Assembly: GCF_000016385.1 (NCBI RefSeq)
Contig: NC_009376.1
Coordinates: 1,674,001-1,738,000 of the forward strand
Length of the DNA: 64,000 nt
Reading direction: 5' to 3'
Source of the DNA: Pyrobaculum arsenaticum DSM 13514
Lineage (GTDB): Archaea > Thermoproteota > Thermoprotei > Thermoproteales > Thermoproteaceae
Below, piece by piece: positions 41,910-50,498 of the stretch; position 1 is the stretch's first letter, and each line of letters opens with the position of its first letter. A model generated the notes under the pieces. That model was not told where the DNA came from and did not search any database. It was given only the letters and a program-made list of their open reading frames with translations. The position numbers and the translations under genes were made by a program.

Positions 41910-43402
41910 CTACTCAGCCTTCACTCCGGCGTACCACCTTAAAAGCCCCCAGCCGGCGCCTTTTATCTTCGCCATGGCGAATAGGTGCTTGGCAGTGAGT
42001 GTCACTATTCCTTCTCTGCCTCTCAACGACTCGTCTCCCGTCAGCGCCGCCAGCACGGCGGCTTTTTCGTAGTCTAGCCTCACGTTGGCTTTGACCCTTC
42101 CTCCCGTCCTCACGTCCCAGGCGAAGGAGAAGGACTTCGCTTCGTCTCTTACTTCATACTCCACAACGACTCTAGGCCTGTTGCCTTCCTACTCCACCCA
42201 TACATCTTTGATCACTGCCTTAATGCCCCTCCCCGGATCCTCCACAACCATCCCCCTTGGGTCTATTGTCTCGGCCTCCTTCGCCGGCTTTAGGTGCTCG
42301 TCCAGCAGATCAAGAAAGCCCCTTGCCTTGGCGATCTCCTTCAGCCGGCTGACGGCCTTTTCGGCCCACTTCACGCCTTGCCTCGCCAGCTCTTCCAGCC
42401 TCCAGAGGCCGGCCGGGACGTTGAGGCGGATGTAGCCAGGCTTTACGATTTTGCGTTCGCACTGCTTGACTTTCTCCGGCTTCTTCACCGTAAAGTGCAC
42501 ACCCTCCTCGAATCCCGCCTCCTTAAGCGCCTTCACCGCGGTCTCGAAGGCCTCAGTCGAGCCCGGCCGGTAGGCAATCACCAATTGCTTAGAGCCGGAC
42601 TTCTCCGCCGCCGCCACGCTCATCTCCACTCCGGCTATCTCAACGGCGTTGGGGCCGGCTTCTATCTCCTTAATCAGCTCGTCTTTCTTCTCGTTGCTTA
42701 TCACGCCGCGTCGGTGAAGCTCCTCGACGAGGGTCTTCACAGCCTCTATCCACTCCACACGGCGTATTGCCGTAATGGAGTCTGTGTACAGTTGCACGTA
42801 CCACTCGTTGCCGTACTGCCTCGCCTTAACCTCAGCGCCTAGCGCGCTTAGTATTGAGGCGAGGCGCTCCGCCTTTTCCTTGGCGCCGTTGAACTCTGCG
42901 CGTAGGCTTTCGCCGGTCCACCACACGTTGATATGTGCCAGCTCGTTACCTTCCTCGTCCTTGAAGCGCACGACTAGCTTTGGCTTTCCTTCCTCCTCCC
43001 TCAGCTCGCGCTCTATCCTAATCCGCTCCGCGAGCTCCTCCACGTATTCCCTCATCCTTTCGCGTTTTTTAGGACGTGGTCGGCGCTGATGTCCAACGCC
43101 ATGCCCACTCTGAGCATCTGCGAGAAGAGGTACCACTCCGCCGCGAATATCCGCGCGGCGTCTTCGGGCTTAAGGCGTATCTGCACCTCGCCTTCTCTGA
43201 CGTATATCCCTTTGACCTCTACGCCGTATTTCGCCGCCAGCGCAATGTACAGCGCGATTTTGTCGTATATATCCATGGGTAGCCTCTTCTTCTCGCTCCT
43301 CACGCCGAAGCCTCACACGGCGAGGTATACCTTATCCGGCTCCACAGTCCCGTCGAATAGTATTACATTGGCTAGGAGGCGCAACACATCGTGCTCAGAC
43401 AT
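41910..43402 (-). pseudogene. paREP2b-type gene decayed by two stop codons and a frameshift
   Basis: One ancestral frame of about 497 codons is visible from ATG 43402 ('MSEHDVLRLLANVILFDG'). It is broken by an in-frame TGA at 43313-43315, a -1 shift at an A6 run (43065-43070; seven A would restore 'DHVLKKRERMREYVEEL'), and an in-frame TAG at 42189-42191 directly before 'VVVEYEVRDEAKSFSF'. Recognisable parts include 'RLKPEDAARIFAAEWYLF' and 'LTGDESLRGREGIVTLTAKH'. These match, from memory, the paREP2b family, expanded in Pyrobaculum and of unknown function. The three surviving pieces could be read as separate small genes, but the continuity of family sequence across each break argues for a pseudogene. 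Confidence 0.75.
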
Positions 43403-43428
43403 ATTAGATGCGATGAAATGAAGAGGCG

Positions 43429-43554
43429 GCGCCATCGGAGTACGAGAATAAGACGAAATTCGCCACGCTGAGGCCGCGCCTAATTTTCACAAAGGGAAAC
43501 CCAGCCAAAGCGTTGGAGGAGGCGGAAAAGGCGTTTCGGAGCGGTGGGCTATGA
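43429..43554 (+). pseudogene. C-terminal gene remnant
   Basis: An open frame of 41 codons ('EEAAPSEYENKTKFATLRP' onward, ending 'KAFRSGGL' and TGA at 43552-43554) has no start codon inside and is preceded by a stop. Its composition is like the neighbouring repeat genes. It ends in an ATGA overlap with the next small frame, a sign that both once belonged to a working gene pair. Family unknown. Confidence 0.4.
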
Positions 43555-43706
43555 CTAGGGCCTTTGTAGTGGCATGCGGGAGGTGGGTTGAGGTAGAGAC
43601 GGAGAGAGTGAAGGAGGCGACGAAGGCCGGCGCAGTTTTTGAGGCGGTGATAGCGCCTCTTGTTAAGTACTGTGTGGGGAGGCGGAGCGAAAAGGCGGAG
43701 TGCTGA
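43551..43706 (+). CDS. 51-aa protein of unknown function, probably mobile-associated
   Basis: ATG 43551 to TGA 43704-43706 encodes 51 residues ('MTRAFVVACGRWVEVETERV', 'KEATKAGAVFEAVIAPLVKY', ending KAEC), with three Cys. It overlaps the stop of the upstream remnant by ATGA and lies in the decay zone next to the paREP2b-type pseudogene. It may itself be a leftover; no promoter is seen. Confidence 0.4.
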   Translation: MTRAFVVACGRWVEVETERVKEATKAGAVFEAVIAPLVKYCVGRRSEKAEC

Positions 43707-43715
43707 CGGGGTTTG

Positions 43716-43841
43716 CTAAGGGCGTAGCCGCTTCAAAAGGTACAGTAGGGGATTTCGCCTCTTCAGGTAATACATCTTGATGTACTCCTCCAACGCGATT
43801 TCGCCCTCTAAGTACTCCTTCTCCACACTACGTCTCTTCAA
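43716..43841 (-). CDS. 41-aa basic small protein (tentative)
   Basis: TTG 43841 to TAG 43716 encodes 41 residues rich in Lys, Arg, Leu and Tyr ('EYLEGEIALEEYIKMYYLKR', ending LLYLLKRLRP). A TATA-like element (GTATTTAGCC on the minus strand, about 43862-43871) is roughly at leaderless distance. The coding bias resembles real genes of this genome, but the length and TTG start leave doubt. Confidence 0.35.
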   Translation of the reverse strand: MKRRSVEKEYLEGEIALEEYIKMYYLKRRNPLLYLLKRLRP

Positions 43842-43884
43842 ATTAAACCACCTTACGTTGGCTAAATACTAAGGTGTAAATTCG

Positions 43885-44391
43885 GTGAAGATATGTATTA
43901 CAAGTGGGTATAAGGGAGGTACGGGGAAGTCGACGTTTTCAGAAATACTAGTTTACGTGTGGAGGGTCTTGGGCCTTCGAGCTGAGGCGATCCGCCCTTT
44001 TGACAAAGGCGGAGGCGTGTCTGTTGTCGATTTCCCCGCCTTTCAGCTGACAGATAGGCGCCACTTGGCTGAGCTTATCAATTGCAATTATCTAGTATAC
44101 GTAGTTGATGAAGACCCACAGACGCTTGAGGCAATTGAGAAAATACATGTGCTCATGAAGAAAGAAGTTTTAGGCGTCTTAATTAATAAAGTAATTGGCA
44201 AGCCTAGTAAAGAGTTTTTAAAAGCCTATAGACGTCTGGGGCATGTCCACGTTGCGCGTTTTGATGAGAAACTAGCTGTTCACAGGGCCACAGGAATGGC
44301 GCCCTATAAAGTCAGGTCAGTTGCAGTTCTGGACATGGCTAAGGCTGCAGTAAGGCTGTACGAGGAGGTGACGCGTTTGAAAAGATTATAA
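43885..44391 (+). CDS. ParA/MinD-like P-loop ATPase (short form)
   Basis: 168 residues. 'CITSGYKGGTGKSTFSEIL' is a deviant Walker A (K-G-G-T-G-K-S) of the ParA/MinD class; 'VSVVDFPAFQLTDRR' is the switch/Walker B region and 'YVVDEDPQTLEAIEKI' the next strand. At 168 residues it is shorter than ParA (about 250) and lacks a partner ParB or SegB gene nearby. It could position or recycle a protein complex; the cargo is unknown. Start GTG 43885 follows GCTAAATACT (43861-43870). Confidence 0.78.
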   Translation: MKICITSGYKGGTGKSTFSEILVYVWRVLGLRAEAIRPFDKGGGVSVVDFPAFQLTDRRHLAELINCNYLVYVVDEDPQTLEAIEKIHVLMKKEVLGVLINKVIGKPSKEFLKAYRRLGHVHVARFDEKLAVHRATGMAPYKVRSVAVLDMAKAAVRLYEEVTRLKRL

Positions 44392-44413
44392 TCTACACTA
44401 CGCGTGTCAACTA

Positions 44414-45196
44414 GTGCGGGGCTTATTGCTGAGCGTGCGGCGCGAGAGGATTCTCCTCCTAGCCGATACTCACGTAGGATATGAGGTGGAGCTTAGGAGA
44501 GAAAGAGGCGTCCACGCAATGAGCCAGACGGGGAGACTAGTTGAGAAGATCCTGGAGCTGGTAGATAACTACGACGCCACCGCAGTGGCGATTTTGGGAG
44601 ACGTAAAACACGAGCTCCCAATACCCCGCGAAAGCGCTGAGGAGATAAAAAATTTCCTTAAGGTGCTGTCTAGGCGCGCGCCTGTACTCATAACACCTGG
44701 CAACCACGACTCCCTCCTCCAAGAAATCGCGGCGGGGATTGATGGCGTTGAGATTGCGCCGGCCAGGGGAGTCCTCCTGGGTAAGTATCTACTGTTTCAC
44801 GGACACGTAAAGCCAGCAAAAGAGGACCTAGAGAAGGCCGAGGTGGTGATCATGGGCCACACACATCCGGCTGTGATCATCACAGACGACATTGGCTACG
44901 CGGTAAAGGAGCCCGCAGTGCTCAAGATAAACACCTCACGCAGTAAGGTGTGCAGAGCTCTCTATGGAGAGCCGTGCAAGAAGAGGGGAAAGTTAAAAGT
45001 CGTCGTGTTGCCCGCAAGCCACCCTCTTATAACGGGAGTAGACGTAAGGGAAATACCCCAGATGATAGCAGAGGGGCGCACCTTTCTTAAATATGTGGAA
45101 CTGAAGCCAGAGGACGTCGAGATTTACTTAACAGACTTCACCTTCATAGGCACACTTGCCGATGTGATAAATGTAGCACAACGCACACAACACTAG
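44414..45196 (+). CDS. calcineurin-like metallophosphoesterase (COG1407-like)
   Basis: 260 residues. All metal motifs are present: 'LLLADTHVGYE' (D-x-H), 'AILGDVKHELP' (G-D), 'ITPGNHDSLL' (GNHD), 'LLFHGHVKP' (GH) and 'VIMGHTHPAVII' (GHxH). The family, found in all archaea, is predicted to hydrolyse phosphodiesters; some members sit beside DNA-repair helicase genes. GATTATAATC (44386-44395) is about 26 nt upstream of GTG 44414. Confidence 0.88.
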   Translation: MRGLLLSVRRERILLLADTHVGYEVELRRERGVHAMSQTGRLVEKILELVDNYDATAVAILGDVKHELPIPRESAEEIKNFLKVLSRRAPVLITPGNHDSLLQEIAAGIDGVEIAPARGVLLGKYLLFHGHVKPAKEDLEKAEVVIMGHTHPAVIITDDIGYAVKEPAVLKINTSRSKVCRALYGEPCKKRGKLKVVVLPASHPLITGVDVREIPQMIAEGRTFLKYVELKPEDVEIYLTDFTFIGTLADVINVAQRTQH

Positions 45197-45234
45197 CGCG
45201 GGGTAGATATTTATAGCTCAGCTCAAATACTCCT

Positions 45235-45292
45235 TAGATGAGCTGAGCGGGCAGCACCCGAGACGTGACGAGACCATCTCAGGGCGATCACT
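45235..45292 (+). ncRNA. candidate C/D box-like sRNA with promoter
   Basis: GATATTTATAG (45206-45216) is an orphan TATA element in the 123-nt gap after the phosphoesterase; it predicts a transcript start near 45238. There the sequence shows C-like TAGATGA (45235-45241), D'-like CCGA (45258-45261), C'-like GTGACGA (45265-45271) with the same 3-nt D'-C' spacing as the candidate at 16261, and a degenerate D-like GCGA (45284-45287). No good box D follows, so confidence is low. Confidence 0.3.
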
Positions 45293-45319
45293 TGTTTGTG
45301 AAGTCTTCTACTGGCGAGT

Positions 45320-46609
45320 CTACGTTGTTGACTGCTCAGCCTCTGCTTTGAGTATGTTTGTGGCTTTTTCAACCTCGTTGAAGTTGTCATCTAGCCTCAC
45401 TAAGCCCAGCCTTATGCATTTTACTTCGCCTATCCTTCTCTCAACCTCGCTTGACGTATAGATAATAGCTCTCTTCCTGTCGTAATAAATCTTCTTTATT
45501 ACGCCGAGTCCTACCAAAAAACCTTCTGAGTCCTCGAGGCCGGCTAAGAGGCCTTTTTCGAAATCTATAGGAAGTCCAACGACTTGGAACCCGCCAACCC
45601 GTCTCACCACCCACTCGCCTCCCTCCACAACTGCGTAGACTCTGCTCCCCACCTGGTAGGCTCTCAACACACCGACGCCTATTGCGCGTGTAAGCATTCT
45701 CTTGAGCTCTTCCCCCATCTCTATTCCTTGGAAGAGGGGCAAGTTGCAGAGGGGAATTTTGTCAAGAGACACGGCGAGTTCCACGGGCGGGAAGATGTAC
45801 CTGCCGTAGCCCATTTCTCTGTGTATTTTCCTATCCTCACGGCTCCGCGTCCTCACGTGCGGGGGCGGGGGGAGAACTAACACGTTGCTGTAGCCGTTGA
45901 GAATAGGCCCCAGCTCGTTCTCCACCTGTATTGCCACAATTAGCGAGGGGGCTAGCCTCTCTATGAGCCTCCGTTTAAAAGTTGCTGCCTCCTCGTCGAG
46001 GACCCAACCGTCGGTGTTCACAATGATAGTATCCGGTTGCCACGTCTTTTTGGCATACTCCACAGCCTTCGCTATTTGCGCCACCGCCCTGGGCCATATC
46101 CTCTCCATACTGGTAGACTGGAGAAATAAGCTCTTCTCGGCGACTAGTTGTCTTAAATGAGTTACATACTTCGTTAACCTAGCCAACGATATGGTGGTAG
46201 GGGGACCTAAATCGTTCTGCCCAACATCGGCGTCTATAATCACAACTTTGTACCCCCTAGCCAGCGCCTTGTTCCCAAGCATCGCAGTCATTGTAGATTT
46301 CCCCACATCCATCATCCCCACGATAACCACAACCCCCTTGGGATCCACGCCGGAGATCCTTCTCTCCCACTCGTCAATAATCTCCTCGCCAGGCGACACT
46401 CTTTCCAGAAGAGCCCCCGGGCCCAAAACAAGCTCCACCTCGGAGTCAGCCACAGCTTTCACAGCAAGTTGCCGTGCTCTTAACACGGTGAAGCTCTGCC
46501 CCTCGGTGTACACCACTCCTGTTGCGTATATTTGGCCACGTTTAACGACCACCTTGGCGGGACCCTCAATTCTGTAAATATCGCCAGCTTTCATGACGCG
46601 TAGTGACAT
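45320..46609 (-). CDS. Grc3/Clp1-type polynucleotide 5'-kinase
   Basis: About 429 residues from ATG 46609; a TATA element (CATTTTAAAAC, about 46628-46638) 26 nt upstream favours this start over upstream in-frame codons at up to 46756. Layout: N-terminal beta domain (1-95), P-loop kinase domain with 'VIVGMMDVGKSTMTAML' (Walker A) and 'VVIIDADVGQNDLGPPTTISLA' (Asp and lid region), and a C-terminal beta domain. Archaeal members phosphorylate 5'-OH ends of RNA or DNA; eukaryotic ones act in rRNA and tRNA processing. Confidence 0.85.
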   Translation of the reverse strand: MSLRVMKAGDIYRIEGPAKVVVKRGQIYATGVVYTEGQSFTVLRARQLAVKAVADSEVELVLGPGALLERVSPGEEIIDEWERRISGVDPKGVVVIVGMMDVGKSTMTAMLGNKALARGYKVVIIDADVGQNDLGPPTTISLARLTKYVTHLRQLVAEKSLFLQSTSMERIWPRAVAQIAKAVEYAKKTWQPDTIIVNTDGWVLDEEAATFKRRLIERLAPSLIVAIQVENELGPILNGYSNVLVLPPPPHVRTRSREDRKIHREMGYGRYIFPPVELAVSLDKIPLCNLPLFQGIEMGEELKRMLTRAIGVGVLRAYQVGSRVYAVVEGGEWVVRRVGGFQVVGLPIDFEKGLLAGLEDSEGFLVGLGVIKKIYYDRKRAIIYTSSEVERRIGEVKCIRLGLVRLDDNFNEVEKATNILKAEAEQSTT

Positions 46610-46695
46610 ACGTAAATACCAACCACCCAGTTTTAAAATGTGCGCCGGCGCCGTGCCTCTTGTTGAAAATTTATTATTGCTAAGTCTGAGGAGTT

Positions 46696-47610
46696 GTGCG
46701 TCTTTCCGAGTTGCTACAACGCCGACAAATAGATGTGGCCAGGGCCATAAGGACAAGGATAAGGCAAATAGGCGTGGATGAGGTAAAGCTGAAAATAGGC
46801 AGAGTATTGAAAGGTCTCGACGACGTAGTGTTGGACGTATTAAGCGGGCTGATGATAGGAAGGCCTGTCGTCTTGGTGGGCACTGTGGGACTCGGCAAGA
46901 CTACCCTGGCGGAGACCATAGCAGAGGTGCTTGCCCTAAACGATCCTCCCTACGTCGAGATTGCTTGCCACTCCCACCTCACCGCGGTTGATCTCACTGG
47001 GGATATCGATATCGCCGTGGTTCTGCAAGCGGGGTTTGACCATCCCCTCTCCTACATTCCTGGCCCCCTCGTCATGGCGCACGGCTCTGTGCTTGTAATG
47101 GACGAGATAAACCGGCTAAACCCATATGCCCAGGCAGCCTTGTTGCAAGCAATACAAGAGCACTACGTCTACGTCAGAGGGTACCGGATTAGGACAGACT
47201 TTGCTTTGATAGGCACGGCCAACCCGGGGGAATACGAGGGCGTGTACGAGCTCTCGGAGGCGCTGGCCGACAGGCTGAAATTCGTCGAGGTGAAAATCCC
47301 CGACAGAGAGGTGCTAAGATCTATACTCCTTTGGAAGGCGAGGGAGGCCCTAGGCGATCTCGAAGTGGAGATTCCAAGTCGCCTTGCCGATTTGTTGGCT
47401 AAGTTCGCCCACGAGGCGGAAAAGGCCGGCTACCCCCAGTCTATTCGATCTCTTAGCTACGCCCTGGCAGACGCCGTAACTAACGCTTGGTTCCAGCGGA
47501 GGGATGTGGGGATAACAGACTTGAAAAAGGCGCTTGCGTTGAACCTTACAAACGACCCCGAGACGAGGAGCGCCTTACTTAATATATTCGAGAAGAGCTT
47601 AAATGAGTAG
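46696..47610 (+). CDS. MoxR-family AAA ATPase
   Basis: 304 residues. 'RPVVLVGTVGLGKTTLAETIA' (Walker A), 'GSVLVMDEINRLNPYAQAALLQ' (Walker B), 'ALIGTANPGEYEGVYELSEALADRL' (sensor 1 and arginine finger region; GTANP and ALADR are typical) identify the MoxR/CbbQ class, which remodels partner proteins together with VWA-domain adaptors. GTG 46696 fits the TATA at 46665-46677. It overlaps the VWA gene by 8 nt. Confidence 0.9.
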   Translation: MRLSELLQRRQIDVARAIRTRIRQIGVDEVKLKIGRVLKGLDDVVLDVLSGLMIGRPVVLVGTVGLGKTTLAETIAEVLALNDPPYVEIACHSHLTAVDLTGDIDIAVVLQAGFDHPLSYIPGPLVMAHGSVLVMDEINRLNPYAQAALLQAIQEHYVYVRGYRIRTDFALIGTANPGEYEGVYELSEALADRLKFVEVKIPDREVLRSILLWKAREALGDLEVEIPSRLADLLAKFAHEAEKAGYPQSIRSLSYALADAVTNAWFQRRDVGITDLKKALALNLTNDPETRSALLNIFEKSLNE

Positions 47611-48676
47611 CCCAGCGGATTTGGTATTAAAAATTAGTGAGTGCCTCGGCGGCCTCTCCACCCGTAGCCTAATATATGCAGTTGCTGATATCTACGCGAG
47701 GTTGTACCTTGGCGAAATAGACGAGGAGAAGGTCCTGGAAATTATTGCGCAGAACCTCGCCGGTGTTTTAGGCACCACGCCAAGCGGCGCCAAGAAACTT
47801 ATAACAGAGGCGTGCGGTCCAAAACCGGTCGAGGCGGCGGCGCCGACGTTGACTACAGCCTCCGTGGGGGCGGAGAAGGCGCCGACTCTGGCACATCTCG
47901 TTAACAGACATGTCCCCGTAGACGCGCCGCCCCGGGCGAAGTTGGAGGTAATAAAGAGGCTGAATCTGCCCACCGACGCGCTGGGCGAATATAGGCATAA
48001 GATCTCCGCACGGGGAGAAGGGGAGTTACATGTAAAAACCGCGGTTACTACCATAAGGACGTACTACCCAGGCGCCTCTACTGTTGACGTAGATCTGGTA
48101 AGGACGGCGCTGGCTTTTTCGAGGAGGAGGGCCTCCGGACAGCCCATCTCCGACTCCGATATCTACATACGTGAATACGCACATGTAGTTGACAAGCCTG
48201 TGTACGTCGCCTTGGACGTTTCGGGCTCTATGAAGGAGTACATGGGGGGAGCCACTAAGCTGAAGATAGCCAAGGACGCGATTGCGAGGTATATCAAACA
48301 AATGGCGGAGCTACGCGGCAATGTGTCGCTTACGCTTTTCAACGCCGACGCCGACTATATGTGGACTCCCCACCCCGCCCACAGATATTTGAAAGAGATG
48401 CTGGAAATTTTGAGATACGTCTACTCGATGGGAGGTACCGAGATAGCCTCCGCCCTGGAGCTTCTTCATGCCGACGCGGCGCGGAGCCACGTTGTAATTA
48501 TATCAGACGGCAGAACAAACGACCCAGAAAAGGTTCTCCAGCTTGCCAAGAAGTTTAGAAGAATTCACACAGTCGCGGCGGAGAGGAGCCGTCTTTTAAA
48601 GCAAATCGCCAAAATAACCGGCGGTAAATACAGAGAGCTGAACCCCACTCTAGATCTGTTAAGTCTACATACTTAA
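47603..48676 (+). CDS. VWA-domain protein (CoxE/MoxR-partner type)
   Basis: 357 residues. The C-terminal half is a von Willebrand A domain: 'VYVALDVSGSMKEYMGG' (MIDAS D-x-S-x-S), 'GGTEIASALELL' (MIDAS Thr) and 'HVVIISDGRTNDPEKV' (MIDAS Asp). The N-terminal 110 residues are helical; 'VKTAVTTIRTYYPGASTVDVD' lies between. MoxR-VWA pairs act as chaperone and adaptor for metal insertion or complex assembly; the client is unknown here. Co-translated with MoxR. Confidence 0.87.
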   Translation: MSSPADLVLKISECLGGLSTRSLIYAVADIYARLYLGEIDEEKVLEIIAQNLAGVLGTTPSGAKKLITEACGPKPVEAAAPTLTTASVGAEKAPTLAHLVNRHVPVDAPPRAKLEVIKRLNLPTDALGEYRHKISARGEGELHVKTAVTTIRTYYPGASTVDVDLVRTALAFSRRRASGQPISDSDIYIREYAHVVDKPVYVALDVSGSMKEYMGGATKLKIAKDAIARYIKQMAELRGNVSLTLFNADADYMWTPHPAHRYLKEMLEILRYVYSMGGTEIASALELLHADAARSHVVIISDGRTNDPEKVLQLAKKFRRIHTVAAERSRLLKQIAKITGGKYRELNPTLDLLSLHT

Positions 48677-48706
48677 GTTACTTATATTCGTAGGCATATA
48701 AGATAC

Positions 48707-49756
48707 GTGACATGTGATATTTCGCTTAGAGAATTCGCCTGCTACTTCCCCTTCCTCAATAAGTCCGCCTCATACCTACAGAAAAGGGGCTACCTACTTG
48801 ACGTGGCGCTTAGCGATAAAAAACTCTTGGAAAAGGCAGTTGAGAGGCTGAAGAGGGCCCTTGCCCACGAGCGGATAGCTCTCCGTCCATGTATAGACAG
48901 CCCCGAGGAGGCGGCAGCCGCGGCGAGGCTGGCCCTGTACATCGCCGCAGCTACTAGAAATACCCACGTGCTCCGCAGGTTTGCAGACAGCGAAAGTAAA
49001 AATTTCAAGGATATCCTAGAAAAAACGCCTGGGATACAAAGTCCAGAATGTAAGCTTGAAATAGCAAGGGACCTAGGTATTGTTACGAGGCAAGCCCAAG
49101 AAGTGGCGCCAGGCCTATTGTCAGTGGCCTACAAGATGCCAATGGCCGTGAGGTGGACTGCATATGTTCGCTACGCCCCCCAAGATCCGTACTGGGCTAT
49201 GATAAACCGGCCCGTCGTGAAGGGGTGGGTAATACTGCCAATTGAGGATTTCGAGAGGTTGCTCGAGGAGGCGTACGAGGAGCGGATAGTTAGGACTGTT
49301 GCTGAGAACGAGCTTGCGGTGGGCAGAGTGGCCGCTTCGCTTGACCCCGCGCTGTTGGACGAGCTTGTGAAGCAGTACGGCCAGAGGCCTGTGCGGGTGG
49401 AGGCTAGGGCAATGCCGGGCCCTGACCCGCCCTGCATGCGGGCGTTGATCGACGCGTTAAAGGCCGGCGAGAACCTCCCCCACACAGGGAGGTTTGCCAT
49501 AACTACATATTTGCTACATAGGGGGTGGGATGTGGAGCAGATAGTTGACCTCTTCAGAAACGCGCCCGACTTCAACGAAAAGATCACGAGGTACCAGGTA
49601 CAGCACATCGCCGGGCAGGCAGGGGGCAGGAAACAATACTCGGTGCCCAGCTGTGAGACCATGAACTCTTGGGGCCTATGCCCCACAAATCTCGGATGCG
49701 GCATAAGAAACCCAGTAGTATATGGGCGCAGAGTCGCGGCTAGAAAAAGTAGCTGA
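48707..49756 (+). CDS. priL: DNA primase large subunit PriL
   Basis: 349 residues from GTG 48707. The C-terminal iron-sulfur domain has four visible Cys: 'DPPCMRALI', 'PSCETMNSWGLCP' (two) and 'NLGCGIRNP', with the conserved 'HTGRFAITTYLLHRGW' helix between. PriL binds the catalytic PriS and controls primer synthesis and length; priS is not in this window. CTTATATTCG (48681-48690) is the likely TATA element. The last 35 bases overlap the AGOG gene. Confidence 0.9.
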   Translation: MTCDISLREFACYFPFLNKSASYLQKRGYLLDVALSDKKLLEKAVERLKRALAHERIALRPCIDSPEEAAAAARLALYIAAATRNTHVLRRFADSESKNFKDILEKTPGIQSPECKLEIARDLGIVTRQAQEVAPGLLSVAYKMPMAVRWTAYVRYAPQDPYWAMINRPVVKGWVILPIEDFERLLEEAYEERIVRTVAENELAVGRVAASLDPALLDELVKQYGQRPVRVEARAMPGPDPPCMRALIDALKAGENLPHTGRFAITTYLLHRGWDVEQIVDLFRNAPDFNEKITRYQVQHIAGQAGGRKQYSVPSCETMNSWGLCPTNLGCGIRNPVVYGRRVAARKSS

Positions 49757-50498
49757 GACGCTCCGGCACCTCGGCATAGTGGCGGTGTTGCAGATGGAGA
49801 AACGTGATCCCCAATACCGCGCCGTCTGCGACGTTGTGAAAACACATGGGGAGCTCGCGGGCGCGAGGCTTGCCCTCATGAACGCCTTGGTGAGCTACAG
49901 GCTTTCAGGAAAGGGGGAGGAGCACTGGCTGTATTTTGGACAGTACTTCGCTGAGAGAGGTATACGGGACTTCTGCCGGGATTTTCTCGAATACATCGAC
50001 ACGAGCCCCTATCTCAAAGTCGGGAGGGAGACCCGGAAGAAGAGAATTCTAAAAATCTGCCGATACGTCCCAGATCTGGAAGACCTCTCCGCGACGTTGA
50101 GGCAGCTATCTCAGCTACTCAGCGCCGATCCGGAGCAGAAGACTTTAGTGTTCGCAATTAAGATGCTCAACTACGCCTACATGTGTAGCAGAGGAGTAGA
50201 CAGATTGCTCCCCTTTGACATACCCATCCCCGTGGATTATAGAGTCGCCCACTTGACGTGGTGCGCCGGGCTTCTGGAACTACGTCCGGAAGAAGCCATG
50301 AGGAGTTACAGAGAGGTGCAGAGAGTCTGGGACGTGGTGGCGAGGAAGTCGGGCATACCGCCGTTGCACATAGACACGGTGCTGTGGCTGGCGGGAAGGG
50401 CCGTGCTCTACGGCGAAAATATCCACTACGTGCCTCAGCACATCATCGACCTCTTCCGCTGGCGAGAAGAGTGTAGGCATCTCTCAACACGGCGCTGA
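49722..50498 (+). CDS. AGOG-type 8-oxoguanine DNA glycosylase/AP lyase
   Basis: 258 residues, close in length and sequence to the characterised Pa-AGOG of Pyrobaculum aerophilum. Seen: 'DPQYRAVCDVVKTHGE', 'KGEEHWLYFGQYFAERG', 'QKTLVFAIKMLNYAYMCSRG' (catalytic Lys region) and 'PFDIPIPVDYRVAHLTWCAG' (catalytic Asp region). AGOG removes 8-oxoguanine and nicks the abasic site. ATG 49722 lies inside the priL 3' end, so it is translated with the primase subunit; the 3' end overlaps the minus-strand 97-aa gene by 56 nt. Confidence 0.95.
   Translation: MGAESRLEKVAETLRHLGIVAVLQMEKRDPQYRAVCDVVKTHGELAGARLALMNALVSYRLSGKGEEHWLYFGQYFAERGIRDFCRDFLEYIDTSPYLKVGRETRKKRILKICRYVPDLEDLSATLRQLSQLLSADPEQKTLVFAIKMLNYAYMCSRGVDRLLPFDIPIPVDYRVAHLTWCAGLLELRPEEAMRSYREVQRVWDVVARKSGIPPLHIDTVLWLAGRAVLYGENIHYVPQHIIDLFRWREECRHLSTRR

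Noticed and set aside
43313..43315. Recoding (selenocysteine or pyrrolysine) at the in-frame TGA and TAG of the paREP2b-type gene
   Set aside because: A frameshift lies between them and no recoding system is known in Pyrobaculum, so decay is simpler.
46609..46756. N-terminal extension of the Grc3/Clp1-type kinase
   Set aside because: It would overlap the promoter and start of the divergent MoxR gene, and a TATA element points to ATG 46609.
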